A stretch of 64,000 nt of DNA, taken from positions 1,832,501 through 1,896,500 of the forward strand of contig JAPYXD010000678.1 in the NCBI GenBank assembly GCA_030998225.1, read 5' to 3'. The notes beneath the pieces are model-generated. The model saw only the letters and a list, made by a program, of their open reading frames with translations. It searched no databases and was not told the origin of the DNA. How positions within the stretch are numbered: position 1 is the first letter of the stretch; the number at the start of each line of letters is the position of its first letter. This DNA comes from Diplolepis rosae. Its lineage: Eukaryota > Arthropoda > Insecta > Hymenoptera > Diplolepididae. A program made the position numbers and the translations under genes. Shown here piece by piece: positions 1-10,560 of this stretch.

Positions 1-579
1 CGAAAGACCAAAATTTGTTCTCAAGCCTATTCGTGGCGTAATATTTTCTTTTCTAAAATAGAAATAAAGAATTGCACTACTAAGAAATTACAACTGGAAG
101 TTTTTCAACTCACTATGTCACCTCATGGAATAGTCGCATGAGAAATACAATTCCAAAGATTCAAAGAATTTAATATTGAAAGAGAAAAATAAATTTTAAT
201 TAAATTTCTCAATAAAGGTAATATTTAATCTTTGGAACTCTGGAAAAGCGTGAGATCGGATTCGTAAGAAAATGAATCTCTTTAAATATTTGCAAATGAG
301 ATCCAGGTAAGAGGTCATGAGCAATTGCCATTATTTTTAATGGGATGCTTGAAAAGGAAGGTGAAAAATTTGAATGGCTTTATAACAAGACTCACTCCCA
401 CGACACCCTGCAGAGCCGACGCAAACCAATAATATGCTACGCTAAACACTAAACAAAAGAACTATTAGTTTAGTGGCAACTAGCAGGCAGACAATCATAC
501 AGTTTGGCAGACATCGTGAAAGTAAAATAAGACCGAAGACTCACTTTATCAAGTTTTCTCACATTCATGCGCAGTCCAG

Positions 580-580
<1 letters not shown>
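1..580. other. AT-rich sequence, no gene seen
   Basis: No coding exon, RNA gene or clear repeat boundary was seen up to the dinucleotide tract that follows. The short ORF running into the CT tract is explained by that tract. Confidence 0.5.

Positions 581-647
<67 letters not shown>
581..647. repeat. (CT)n microsatellite
   Basis: Uninterrupted CT dinucleotides over about 65 bp. A serine/leucine-rich reading frame across it is an artefact of the repeat. Confidence 0.97.
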
Positions 648-648
<1 letters not shown>

Positions 649-1398
649 TTCTTCTTTCTTAGACCTAGTTATCTTAACGTTCTATACGAATCTTATAGTA
701 TTATAGTACAGGTTTTAATTACGCTGTAATGTAGGCTAAACTAAGTCTACTGTCGCAGCGCCTAGGCGCGATGCAACCTTATTTAAAATTAGGAATATCG
801 GCAGTGAAATTCCAATGATAGACGCAGCAGGCAGGCAGTCTGTCCAGCAAAGTCCGTGGCACTTGCGCTGCTCCGATACATAACATGTAAAGTCATATGT
901 TCGGGGTGCTTCACACTTGAATTTTAAACATTCATTGTTGAATTGCTCATGGAGAAAAAATAAAAATCAGGGAGGCACCCAAGAGTTCATGTAGATTGTA
1001 GACGTGTAGACGAGCATTCTCAATTATTCATCCCCACCATGGCACCTTCGTCATCATATTCACCATCTTTGTATATATCTTGTCAACTTACTCTAACAAA
1101 TTCTTTTCTTCCTCTTTAGTTATCTTTTGAAAAATAATTTTTGTACAATACTCGGTGACTCTTCCGCACTTTACGGACAGTCGCTATCGTAGCATACTTG
1201 GATCGATCGAAGAAACAGAAGTCGGTTTCAATTAGTCCAAAACATAAACGTTACTAAGATTATAAATCACAAATGAAATCACAGACTTTCGTTGGTGGTT
1301 TGACAGAGGGGTAGGGGGGAGGGGGTATTACAAGACCTTAGGCATTTCTGGGTAATAGTTGCAGAGAAGGGGAAGGGGATTAGATCCCCCTCAGTGGT
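648..1398 (-). other. Region downstream of the Yippee-like gene, probably including its 3' UTR
   Basis: This lies 3' of the minus-strand Yippee-like stop codon. A G-rich run on the plus strand (about 1306-1328, with more G runs near 1363-1378) would be a C-rich tract in the transcript. I could not identify a convincing AATAAA signal on the minus strand close to the stop, so the UTR end is unknown. Confidence 0.35.
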
Positions 1399-1488
1399 TC
1401 ATTCCCATCCATTCTCCTTGATCATATGGGCAAGCTCTATTATAAACTTGCCTTCTTTATATTTCTGACTTGATTCAAATGCGTGTTC
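1399..1488 (-). CDS. YPEL: Yippee-like gene, last coding exon
   Basis: The acceptor is TTGAATTGCAG. 29 codons, [20 protein letters not shown] and onward to NGWE, then TGA at 1401-1399. This is the conserved C-terminus of the family. Confidence 0.95.
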   Translation of the reverse strand, partial: EHAFESSQKYKEGKFIIELAHMIKENGWE

Positions 1489-4006
1489 CTGCAATTCAAG
1501 TCTTTTATCATCCACCAAATATTTCATTCGTATATGAAAATTAATTTAGGAGACCTAAAAAAATGTCTTCTTCAAAACAAAATATAATTAATGAAGTTTG
1601 ACAACTTATTTTATAAAAACAAATATTTTATAAAATTCGTTGTCACGTGTTTCAATTTTTGAAGAAAGTTGTTTTTTTTCGACCATCCTAGATTTTATTT
1701 ACTGCGACTACACTCTGAAATGCTATTTTTTCGGATTGTAGACTTCCTTAGTGATATTAATTTCAACTTACATATTTCCACCCCAGGGTGGTCTTGCAAC
1801 ATTCGCAGTAGATATCAGCGACGGCATGGAGACCAGTTAATAAAACTCGCTCTTCGGCAGGACCGCAGCCCACATTCACCCTGTGCAAATTCAAAATAAA
1901 TAAGTCATTTCAATTCTCCAAAAATTAAAATAATATCACGATAAAAGGTTTTTGAGTTTTTATAAAATAAAAAAAGATATTGAAGAAATGCTAGTGTCAC
2001 CCTCCATAGTGAATATTATAAAATATGTTGGTTTGCGATCGATGAGGATCGAAGATTGTTAAACAATGATTATTCAAATAGCTTTATCGATAAAAATATA
2101 AAAACCCGCAAGAATAAAATTAAGTACAGCTCTCCAAATTCTCTAAATAAAAAAAACCGTTCAGATTTACACAGACATTAACCAAAAGTATGCTTACCAT
2201 ACAACATAACAAACTTCACTAAATGGGCAATAACTAATATTGTGTACAAATTTAATTATAAAAACTGCCCTGCGACTTATGTTGGTGAATCAAAAAGAGC
2301 AATAAGAATTCGTATTAATCAACACAAAAATAAAAAAAAAAAGTGAATCCGTAGTCAGTGAACATCAATTAGAAGTCAACCATGAATTTGATTGGGAAAA
2401 CACTTAGATTGTTGATTATGTCTCTGAGTATCGGAAAAGATTAACATTAGAGATGATCGACACAAAATTTAATAAATTTAGTATTAATAAAAAAGAAGAT
2501 ATATTCACTTTGAATAGAATTTATTTTTCATTACTCAATAGATTAAATTCATGATTGTTTTCCAGCTAATGTCTGTTTACATTTCAACTTCTGTGTTTAC
2601 AATAACTGTTGTCAATATTTAAAGCTAACTGTTAGAATGCAATAATTTAGTAGACAAAGTTTCGTCGACTCCATGATATCATGTCATTTTATTAACTAAA
2701 ATCATGATATTTATTATAATTGTATAAATTCGACATTACTCATCATGAGTTAACCTTTTTTTATAAATGTAAAATTTAATATTTTTGTGCATGTTTTAAT
2801 ATTAAGTTTATTTTTTTTTCAGTTTTCTTGTGTGTGACAGTTTTATACCATTTGGTTTTTTTTTTTAATTCAATAAAGCCTGATGAGGTTGGCAAACCCA
2901 TAGCCAACGAAACGTCGCTATAATTTTGACATAATGAAGAGTTTTCTTCTTTATATTTTACCCTCATCGATCGCAAACCAACATCTTTTATAATAAAAAA
3001 AGATATTGTTTGGAGAAGAGATAAGGTGCTCCGAATTTTCTGGTAATCATATTTTATCTTGGCATAAGTAAATCTGAGGTAGAGGAAAATTTTTATTTGA
3101 CTTTTGAGAATAAAAGTTTTCGCAATCGAATAAATTTGGAAATTTATGCAAATAAAATATCTCAATAGTTTCATCAATAGATTCATTTTTTATTACCGAA
3201 TTTATATCATGGAAAATAACTTATTTTAGAAATAGATTTTTAAAAAAAGTTCACAATTTGCAAAGGTAACAATTGCAATTTTCGACAAATTATTTTTGAA
3301 ATAATATGTCGCACTAATTTTTAATTCCTAAATTATTTGGAAATAGAATTTACTTTACAAGTTATCTACATCAATAAAAACACTAAATAAAGTGATATAA
3401 CCTTTTTAAAATGTTTGATTTTTTAATCATACTCTCTAAATTTGAATCAGTCAAAATCTACTGATTATCAGTGAAATTTGACTGACTCAAATAGCTAAAA
3501 AGAGGTTACTGTAAATTAGTCAAATTTCACTGATTATTTCAGTGAAAATTGACTGATTTGACAGTAAGAAATATTTTTTTCACTGATGAATCAGTGAAAA
3601 GGCAAATAACTGATTCAATCAGTGAAAATTTAACTGATTACCAATCAAACTCGGAATACTTAATGCCTGGGGTAATTTGTTGTCAAGGGAACGCTTCATA
3701 AATGGTACCATAAGATAAAAGATTATACTATTTGAAATTAAAATTACTCTTAGATCTTGAGACTTACACGGAATTGAAAAGGTAGGCACGTCCTTGGCTG
3801 CCTTGGAAGGACTGAAAATAAATAGAGGATAAATGAGTCCGTAGGTAAAGCTAGATTTATTTAATTTGTATATTATATTTTTTCATCAAGAAGACATAGC
3901 TTACCTTAGAGATAAGTTCGTCGTGGTTGGCTAGGTGAGCGCGGCAGTGAATACACGAGTAAGTGCGGTGGCAGGAGGGCAAATACGCTTGAAAAGTTTT
4001 GACCAT
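1399..4006 (-). CDS. YPEL: Yippee-like protein (YPEL1-4 class), four coding exons
   Basis: Joining 3905-4006, 3768-3811, 1772-1880 and 1399-1488 on the minus strand gives 345 nt: 114 codons and a TGA. Every junction has GT..AG ends and keeps the frame. The protein starts [20 protein letters not shown] and ends KENGWE, which is the YPEL1-4 pattern of about 115-120 aa, not the YPEL5 pattern. Two zinc-binding CxxC pairs are visible (SCIHC in exon 1; CECC in exon 3), together with the family block GLHAVADIY. Family members are small, very conserved zinc-binding proteins reported at centrosome, spindle and nucleus; the biochemical role is poorly defined. The chosen ATG is the one at which homologues begin; the in-frame extension up to 4063 is probably 5' UTR. 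Intron 2 (1.89 kb) is enlarged by a Penelope-like insertion and an R3 MITE. The homology call is from family knowledge, with no search run. Confidence 0.96.
1772..1880 (-). CDS. YPEL: Yippee-like gene, coding exon 3
   Basis: 109 nt. The acceptor is TTTGCACAG and the donor TAT|GTAAGT. It encodes [18 protein letters not shown], then the second CxxC pair (CECC) and TTLGWKY. Many vertebrate members have CENC here, so an N-to-C change makes three nearby cysteines. Confidence 0.95.
2198..2554 (+). pseudogene. Penelope-type GIY-YIG endonuclease C-terminal fragment
   Basis: The translation has the Penelope C-terminal hallmarks: [20 protein letters not shown] (the GIY-YIG strand), then [11 protein letters not shown]. 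After a frameshift in a poly-A run near 2330-2342 come [25 protein letters not shown] and a closing [11 protein letters not shown]. It is broken by that frameshift and by one in-frame TAG at about 2406. In intact elements this domain nicks target DNA; this copy cannot make a full protein. Confidence 0.82.
2872..2925 (+). ncRNA. Hammerhead-ribozyme-like motif in the Penelope element
   Basis: The core CTGATGA starts at 2880. Stem II is GTTGGC/GCCAAC with a 9-nt loop and one extra G, followed by GAAAC (2909-2913) and GTC (2914-2916). Stem I is short: AGC/GCT next to the core, then an imperfect extension. Stem III is reduced to AC/GU, as known for Penelope hammerheads that work best as dimers. 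Activity is untested. Confidence 0.72.
3427..3655. mobile_element. R3 MITE, copy A (CACTGAT/ATCAGTG half-site array)
   Basis: It begins ACTCTCTAAATTTGAATCAG and consists of alternating ATCAGTGA and TCACTGAT half-palindromes. The right inverted terminus found in copy B is missing here. It lies between Yippee-like exons 2 and 3, close to exon 2. Confidence 0.75.
3768..3811 (-). CDS. YPEL: Yippee-like gene, coding exon 2
   Basis: A 44-nt exon encoding [15 protein letters not shown]. The acceptor is TTTATTTTCAG and the donor CCGT|GTAAGT, leaving phase 2. Intron 1 is only 93 bp. Confidence 0.95.
3905..4006 (-). CDS. YPEL: Yippee-like gene, coding exon 1
   Basis: 34 codons from ATG (4006-4004) to ELISK, then the donor AAG|GTAAGC, phase 0. 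It holds the first CxxC pair and the family block [15 protein letters not shown]. Confidence 0.96.
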
Positions 4007-4230
4007 GTTGGCTTGTCCAGATAAGCTAAACGCTCTGCCCTCTTTCTCTTCCCTGTCAGTCACTAAGATTCTTCAGTAAATTGAATTAAGGTTGCTGGTA
4101 ACCAGCAGAACAAGATTCCCTTTGTATTGTTCGCGGGGTGTTGGTGCAATAGTGGCCCCGTTCACCGCCGCTTCGTACTGCGATCAGCTGTTGAGCTGGT
4201 TCAGACAGCGCCGGTTCGGGGACACCTGTA
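4007..4230 (-). promoter_or_regulatory. Probable 5' UTR/promoter of the Yippee-like gene
   Basis: Immediately upstream of the minus-strand start codon is an island richer in GC than its surroundings (about 4125-4215). It has no transposon signature and ends where the R3 MITE neighbourhood begins. An AG preceded by CTGACAG near 4030 could be a 5' UTR acceptor. The ORF on the plus strand here is probably spurious. No start-site motif was identified with confidence. Confidence 0.4.
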
Positions 4231-4340
4231 ATTTTATTAAAATTTCATTATCCAATTTTCAATTCCCTCTATATCCTTTCACTTTATTCTATTCAATATT
4301 CAGATGTTATAAGTACAAAAAAGAGACAAGGAGTTAATCA

Positions 4341-4592
4341 CTTACTCTATAAATTTGAATCAGTCAAAATCTACTGATTATCAGTGAAGTTTGACTGATT
4401 CAAATAGCTAAAAAGAGGTTACTGTAAATCAGTCAAAATTCACTGATTATTTCAGTGAAAATTGACTGATTTGACAGTGAAAAATATTTTTTTCACTGAT
4501 GAATCAGTGAAAATTAACGGATTTAACAGTGAAAAATATTTTTTCACTGATTCAATCAGTGAAAATTTGACTGATTCAGATTTAGAGAGTAG
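4341..4592. mobile_element. R3 MITE, copy B with both termini
   Basis: Near-identical to copy A in the first 180 bp. The ends are inverted: left TACTCTATAAATTTGAATC, right GATTCAGATTTAGAGAGTA. It lies just upstream of the Yippee-like gene and may influence its promoter, though nothing shows this directly. Confidence 0.8.
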
Positions 4593-4817
4593 ATTTTGCA
4601 TCTACAAGTCTACACTCTACATTATATTACCAGAATAGAAATAGATATTTCAAAATATTTACTATATCAGGTTACAGGGAGTTAGAAAGGATTACAAGTA
4701 ATAATGAGATGAAATTTTAATTATGTAGGTCAAGAAAACTTATATTAGATCTTAAGGTAAAGTAGATAGACTTCTGTTCAAAAATATACATCAGAAGTAG
4801 AAGATTAAAAAAATTAA

Positions 4818-5258
4818 TTAACACATAATGAGGGATGGAGAAATCTGTGTGTTGATGTGAAAAATTCAGACCATTTTATTTTCTCAAAAGAGACTCGACA
4901 TTTTGCTATTCTCTCTGCTAGCATCATCAGCAGTATTCTTATTTTAAACTGATAAATTCATTCTTTTTCATTTTCTTCTCGCACTCGTCTTAAATGATAA
5001 ACTTAACCCCCTTGTTGTACAATGTACTATTTTGATTTTAAAAAATACTATTGAAATTTGAAAAATATATTGACAAAAATTATATCGTCAAGTTCAACAG
5101 CTACACGAAAATGAATTAAATTATTACTTCGGAATAAAAATACTTCTGAGGATGCACTACCAGAAAAGATAGCGGAAAGTCGAGTCTTTTGAGATAATAA
5201 AATGGTCTGAATGTTTGACAACAATACAGAGGATTTTCCATCCCTCATAATGTGTTAA
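4818..5258. repeat. Inverted repeat, arms about 160-185 bp
   Basis: Left arm 4818-4975 is matched imperfectly by right arm 5075-5258 in reverse complement. Shared blocks include ACACATAATGAGGGATGG and TTCAGACCATTTTAT. Probably a decayed foldback element. No protein was recognised. Confidence 0.75.
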
Positions 5259-5905
5259 TAAATATTTCTAAATTTGATACCTCGGACGTTAAACAATTTG
5301 TTGAATCCGATCAAGTATACTTTCTAAAATTTAAAAATGAAACTCTGGTTAGATAAGGACGACCGTGGAGTGTTTAAAGAAAAACATAGGAAACGATGAA
5401 ACTTGAGATAATATTACGTCCTATCAGGCATGATATGATCAAACAAACCAGGATTTGATTTAAAGCGCAGTAATCTGTCATTCATAAAGTTTAGATTGTG
5501 TTAACACGTGTCGACACCTGTTCAAATATAAAAAAAAGACAAGGTCTTCATTGTGGTGTTTCTAACTTAACACGAGAAGGGCAACTCCTCTACAAATGTA
5601 TAATATAAGCACGTTTGGGAAGTAACTGGTATTTACTGCTTCTCTCCTTTACAATCTAACCAGAAAGAATAATTATTGTGGGATGTTCAGATACGACTCT
5701 GAATAGACGAAGAAACGTGTCGGTAAATAAATATTCAAAAAGTAATAGCCACGAAAAGACATCAAATCTTTATATCTTATATAAAGGAATATTCCAAGAA
5801 ATATAATTTACTAAATAGAATGAAAGTACAAGTAAACAATTAAGGCCATGGATCAATCGGACCACGTGACTAAATTATACATTAATTCGTTCACCTGTTC
5901 ATACT
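5259..5905. other. No gene seen
   Basis: AT-rich sequence without recognised exons, RNA genes or repeat ends. Confidence 0.4.
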
Positions 5906-6365
5906 GTTAGAAATGTTCGGAAATTTACAAAATTTTTATGTTACAGAGGCAATCTAAAATTTGACGATATTTATGATGTTTTTGAGTAAAGGTATCTTAA
6001 AATTGCGAAAATGTACTGAATTTTCTGAAATTTTTCTTAATATTATGAAACTCAACTGAATTATCATAAAATATATCTTAAAACTACCAAACTCTAACAG
6101 AATTTTTCTAAAATTTTTCATAAAATTACAAAACTGTAAAATTATAAAAACCGTAAATTATTCCTGCTACTAGTTTCAGGATATCCAGATACAAGTATCA
6201 GGATATTCAACACTTTTCTAACTGAAAATTAAGAAATTGTTTTTCAAATTTACTAAAAAGTAACTGAATTTTCTGAAATTCTATCTTAATTTTACGAAAA
6301 TGCAACTGAATAAAACTCCAGTCACGTGTTTCGGGAAATTACGGTAGAAATTTATAACAGTGTAA
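5906..6365 (+). mobile_element. R2 MITE, copy A
   Basis: The ends are inverted: left CTGTTAGAAATGTTCGGAAA, right TAGAAATTTATAACAGTG. The interior (for example TTTGACGATATTTATGATG) recurs in copies at 50.6, 58.3 and 63.4 kb. About 460 bp, non-coding, presumably mobilised in trans by an unknown transposase. Confidence 0.88.
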
Positions 6366-7021
6366 GATAACCATTTTGATTTAAAAACCATCTTTCTGAA
6401 AATTTGAGAAACATAACAAAAGACAATAAAACACGTCTCTTAAATTCATTTTAGTAAAGATTTTGAAAAAAATTGTAAAGCTTATCGATAATTATAGTTA
6501 GCTTTAAACATTTTTGTCTAATTTTTACTCGAACAAAGTTTACAGACTTTCTCTGTCGTCTTGTGTTGTATTATCCAAATTTTCAGGAAGACTTTTACAG
6601 GGATTTGATCACGTGGTCTGATTGATCTATGGCCTTAATAGAATATTTTAACGCGAGTATAAGAAAATTCTTGGCAAGAGCAGCATCTAGTAGAGTTCCA
6701 AGCGAGGGGAAAGTTCACAATAGAGTTCAATTCCCTCTTCCACCCCCAAAATTTAACAGAGAACACTCTAAAGCTTCCGACCATTATCTACACACCCCAA
6801 GACAAATAAGTTAGCGAATTGAGATTTCTTCGCAGATAAAAAAGTTTTAACTACTTTCGCTATTGATTTTACGATTAAGGAGATTAGGCAATCGTTTTTC
6901 GAGAATTTTCACATTTTGTTTTTACTTTCTCAGAAAAGAATTAAGTCAAATACTAAAAAACTTTGTTGTGTCGTGTTTAATTATGCAATATAAAGTAAAT
7001 AAAAAAACACCATAGAAAGAA

Positions 7022-7456
7022 ATATTGTTGTAGCAAAATTGGGGCGCAGATTTTTAAAGTTTAACGTATTTTTTTCTTAGTTTTGCAATGATATCTTTAA
7101 TTAAATTAATGTAATTGACTTCTGTAACACAGAAATCTACTCCTTACATCCACAGTTTTACGCGGATCCTATAAAAATAAAGAGAAAAATTAAATTAATA
7201 AATTTAATGTCGAAAAACTGATTTTTTTCATAAAATTTTACATTTTTCGCACGTCACCAAAAAATCGTGACTCATGAATTTTTTTCGAAAACATACGAGT
7301 TTTTACAGATTATATAGAAGCTTACGTTAGAAATTATACATTTTCAACGCATTTTAAAAATCTGATTTGAACCACCGTTCATCTAAAATCACTACAAAAC
7401 CAAGAAAAAATACATTCAACTTTAAAAATCTGCGCCGCCATTTTGCTACAACAATA
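7022..7456. mobile_element. Foldback MITE with inverted repeats of about 63 bp
   Basis: Left arm 7022-7086 and right arm 7394-7456 are inverted copies (TTGTTGTAGCAAAAT, then GGCGCAGATTTTTAAAGTT). Non-coding interior. It abuts the mariner relic on its right. Confidence 0.85.
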
Positions 7457-7527
7457 CACAACGCGACAAATAAGTGTCGAGACTAGCTGTGGAAAACATC
7501 ATTGAAACAAGATATTTTTCGATTTTT

Positions 7528-8175
7528 TTATTCAAAATATTCTCCTCCAGTTTCAATACACTTGTTACAGTGATTCAACAGTAATTCAAATGCGTGTTCT
7601 AGCTCATTTTGTGGAATTGCCTCTAGTGCTCTTGTTGTAACTGTTTTGATGGTCGAAATGTCTTTAAAAAAACATCCTTTCAACTTCAATTTTGGGAAAA
7701 GAGAGAAATTGCATGGGGCCAAATCAGGTGAATAAGGCAGATGGTTTAACACATAGACTTGATTTCGAGCCAAAAATTGACGAACAATGAGTGAGGTGTG
7801 ACTCGGTGCATTATCGTGCAATAGAGACCAGGTCTCTGGATCACGATTTTCAGATCGAATACGACAGATTCTGGCCATCAGACGCCTCAAAATTCCGAAA
7901 AAATATGCGCCAGTAATTGTTTGGTCAGTTGGAACGAATTCCCTGTGGATAATTTCTTTGCTATCGAAGAATGTAATGTGCATTGCTGAAATTAACCTTC
8001 CTTCACGATTATTATCTCTTAGCCTCTCACTGCCATTCAAAAAATGTTTATGCCACAGAAAAACATTTGCTCTACTCAAACAATTATCGCCGTACACTTG
8101 CTGTATCAACCAGAATCTTTCGGATGCATTTTTATCAAGTTTTTCGTGAAATTTAATAACTGTTCTTTGTTCCAT
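7528..8175 (-). pseudogene. Mariner transposase, internally deleted but with an open frame
   Basis: An ATG-to-stop frame of 215 codons. Residues 1-66 resemble the mariner N-terminal helix-turn-helix region. The frame then jumps to the C-terminal catalytic part: MHITFFDSKEIIHREFVPTD, the second Asp in LHDNAPSH, the third in YSPDLAPCNF, and the usual end TGGEYFE. Full-length transposases are about 345 aa, so roughly 130 aa are missing, including the first catalytic Asp. It cannot cut DNA, although the N-terminal DNA-binding part could in principle still be made. The terminal repeats were not resolved. Confidence 0.9.
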
Positions 8176-8381
8176 GTTAATACATCAACATCGACAAAAA
8201 AGTTGTTTTGGGAGAACTGTCGTAACTTTGCAAAATGAAGCAGCTTCTAGTATTTTTTTTCTCGAAAATTATTTCGGCAACCGGGGTTGGGAAAAATGCT
8301 ACAATATTATTTGGAGTTTCAAGAACCAAATAACTTTTTTACATAATCATATCTAGTACTTTGAGTTTATGAAGAACCTCC

Positions 8382-9110
8382 TTAAGGGGTTTTATACCTT
8401 TTTCTGGCTCAAAAAATCAAAAAAATTTGTATTGCTTATTTTTAAAGTACATACTTTTAACAATGTTTCTGCAAAATTTCATCGAGATCGGGAAACTAGA
8501 ACCTAAGATACGGCCGTTTATAGCACGTAGTTTCTGGAACTACTTAATATCTACCTAAAACTTTAAACGCGATTATCTCGGAATCGTATTTTTGAAAAAA
8601 TGCCATCGTGGTGAGCACGATATCTCGCTAACCACTACATCGATCAATTTGAAATTTGGAGGGGTTGTTTGTACTTACAATAGCTAGTTCGTGAACGAAG
8701 GAATTTTTTTTTAGACAAATCATACTGTTTTTTTTTAGCGGAAAACTAAATTTTTCGACCTTAAAAAATCGACTTTTTTGGAAAAAATATCACTGTAAGT
8801 GTAAAAATTGTTTTTTTGTAAAATCCTTCGTTCACGAACAAAGTCACACTATATAATAATGTAGATTTTTTTTTCAGCTGAACCGTTACCGTTATTTCAT
8901 GCTCACAGTAAGCCATTACAAACAGAAGGAGTTCTGCGGCAAGGAGTGTACCTTCCCTAATTTTCCGAATTTTCACTCGTAATTTTATACAAAAACACAA
9001 TAAGAGATGTACTTTTTGAAACTTTTTATCGCATTTGAATAAAAATATGGTAACATGATTTAAAAAAATAAATAAAAATCCTGTATTTCCCAAGATAAAA
9101 AAGTTCCCCT
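8382..9110. repeat. Dispersed-repeat-like block with an internal inverted repeat
   Basis: It begins at a TTAA followed by GGGGTTTTATACC. Inside, 8688-8715 and 8805-8841 are inverted copies of GTTCGTGAACGAAGGA. No matching right terminus was found, so the boundaries are tentative. ORFs here look spurious. Confidence 0.4.
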
Positions 9111-9694
9111 ATGACTGAGATAGTTCTTACGGACTTGATTGTTTTGATCTAAGGATTACCTGAGTTTAAAGAGGCAACAATCTAATTGCCCCTATTATGA
9201 GTTTTGAGTGTACCCTAAGGTAGTTTTTGTGCGAAAATAACAAGTCTCTAGAAAAAAAGATCTTCTATGATTTTAAGGTTGCATGTAAAAAAATCGATCT
9301 CTGGTAGAATTTTTTAAAAAAGGAGCTGATATTCAAATAGAATAATTATTTATATGATAAATTAATTTCAAATTTTTCAACCGTACCGATGCAGAGATAA
9401 TTAATGTCAAAGTTGACTATTTTAACACGTAATTCATGGGCAATGCATAGGCACTCTCCACATTTTAACTTGTAGTAATTAAACGCTCTGGGAGAGAAAT
9501 TTAAAAAATGTCGGTATTTGTGCTACTTGAAAATATAAATTTTTGAAAAAAACATCAAATCTCTCCACCGTGCAGATTTATAGATAATCTAATTTAGAAC
9601 ATTTAAATTTCAGTCACTTTCAAACAGATAAACGTAACAATATCGCGACCCGGAAACACTGTTCCCTTTCTTCAGCTTGTCTGCTGTAGGTCTC
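9111..9694. other. No gene seen
   Basis: AT-rich with no recognised exon or repeat boundary. Confidence 0.4.

Positions 9695-9732
<38 letters not shown>
9695..9732. repeat. (CA)n microsatellite
   Basis: About 38 bp of CA dinucleotides. Cys/Val-rich reading frames on the minus strand are artefacts of it. Confidence 0.96.
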
Positions 9733-9733
<1 letters not shown>

Positions 9734-10239
9734 CACGCACAACCAGCTTGGAAGCATACGTGAAATTGCCGGCAGAATATTTTCTTTTCCTCGCTTCAAC
9801 CAGTCCCGAATTTTGACGCACTTCATAGTCTAAAGTTTTTTTCTTTATAAATCTTCCTTTCCATCTCACTTGACCTGACATTTTTTTAACTGTTAACAAT
9901 AACCTTTGACATCCAGCTATTCAAACGCATATCACAGTTAGGTTTAAATTGCAGTGTTGTACGATCTACGAGTCGGCCGCTGGCATAGCTTGGTAACTAT
10001 ACGTATACACACATACTACGAATTCTAAGCCAGTAGCGCACTAAAATATTCACCATGCGAGCCCATCAAATTTTTTCAAAACAGCATAGCTCGACGACGC
10101 CCCACAGGACTCTACTATTTGTACGGGGATGGGACTTACATTCAACCTTAAGAGTTGAAATGATATTATAAGTTGTGTCTTATGAAAGAAAAAACATTAT
10201 TTTCTATGAAAAAAATTTAATCTTGCGAAAAATAATACA

Positions 10240-10350
10240 TTTAATAATTTTAAAGAATTTGAAATTCTTCTGCAAAAAAAAACGCTTCGAGCCCGGGTCT
10301 TTCGATTGCCGGTTGACTGCTCTAACCAACTGAGCTACACAGGCATTCGA
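10240..10350 (-). repeat. tRNA-derived SINE head, minus orientation
   Basis: On the minus strand an A-box-like TGTAGCTCAGTTGGTTAGAG is followed by a B-box-like GGGCTCGAAGC about 40 bp on, then a T-rich tail. The anticodon and T stems do not fold as a functional tRNA, so I call it tRNA-derived and not a gene. Confidence 0.7.
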
Positions 10351-10469
10351 CAACTTCTTCTCCACAGGAAGGCCTCTTTATATTGCCTAGCGGGGCATTG
10401 CCTTATGGTTATAATAATTTCAAATCAGATAGTTGAATTCGAAATTTTCGACACTTTCTACATTATCCA

Positions 10470-10560
10470 AGGATCACAATAGGCAATCAAACGACTCGGG
10501 CTCGAATCCCGGCATAGTCGAAAGCGTTTCTTTTTCCACAAAAGGATTTTGAATTCTTCA
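10470..10560 (+). repeat. tRNA-derived SINE head, plus orientation, A-box end missing
   Basis: It contains GGCAATCAAACGACTCGGG and the B-box-like GGGCTCGAATCCC (10498-10510), then GTTTCTTTTTCCACAAAAG. It is homologous to the opposite-strand copy at 10240-10350, so the two form an inverted SINE pair with about 120 bp between them. Confidence 0.68.

Larger units (their letters stand above)
1983..2992 (+). mobile_element. Penelope-like retroelement, 5'-truncated, in intron 2 of the Yippee-like gene
   Basis: A 16-nt direct repeat ATAAAAAAAGATATTG (1967-1982 and 2993-3008) flanks the insertion and fits a target-site duplication. Just inside each end is an inverted copy of about 35 bp (2013-2050 and 2958-2990, core GGTTTGCGATCGATGAGG), as expected for inverted terminal pLTR pieces of Penelope elements. 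Between them are a decayed GIY-YIG endonuclease C-terminus and a hammerhead-like motif, both on the plus strand, opposite to the host gene. No reverse transcriptase domain is left. Confidence 0.8.

Noticed and set aside
473..706. 77-codon ORF with Ser/Leu repeat
   Set aside because: Produced by the CT microsatellite.
2776..3186. 136-codon minus-strand ORF
   Set aside because: It lies over the Penelope element and AT-rich flank on the opposite strand, with no protein-like features.
4890..5200. Hammerhead-like half motifs (CTGATGA/CTGAGGA with a TGCTA/TAGCA stem and ..AAA..GTC) in the 4.8-5.3 kb inverted repeat
   Set aside because: Stem I does not pair in either copy, and the GAAAC-GUC part is replaced by AAATGTC or GAAAGTC, so the core is not satisfied.
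9620..9899. Cys/Val-repeat ORFs on the minus strand
   Set aside because: Produced by the CA microsatellite.
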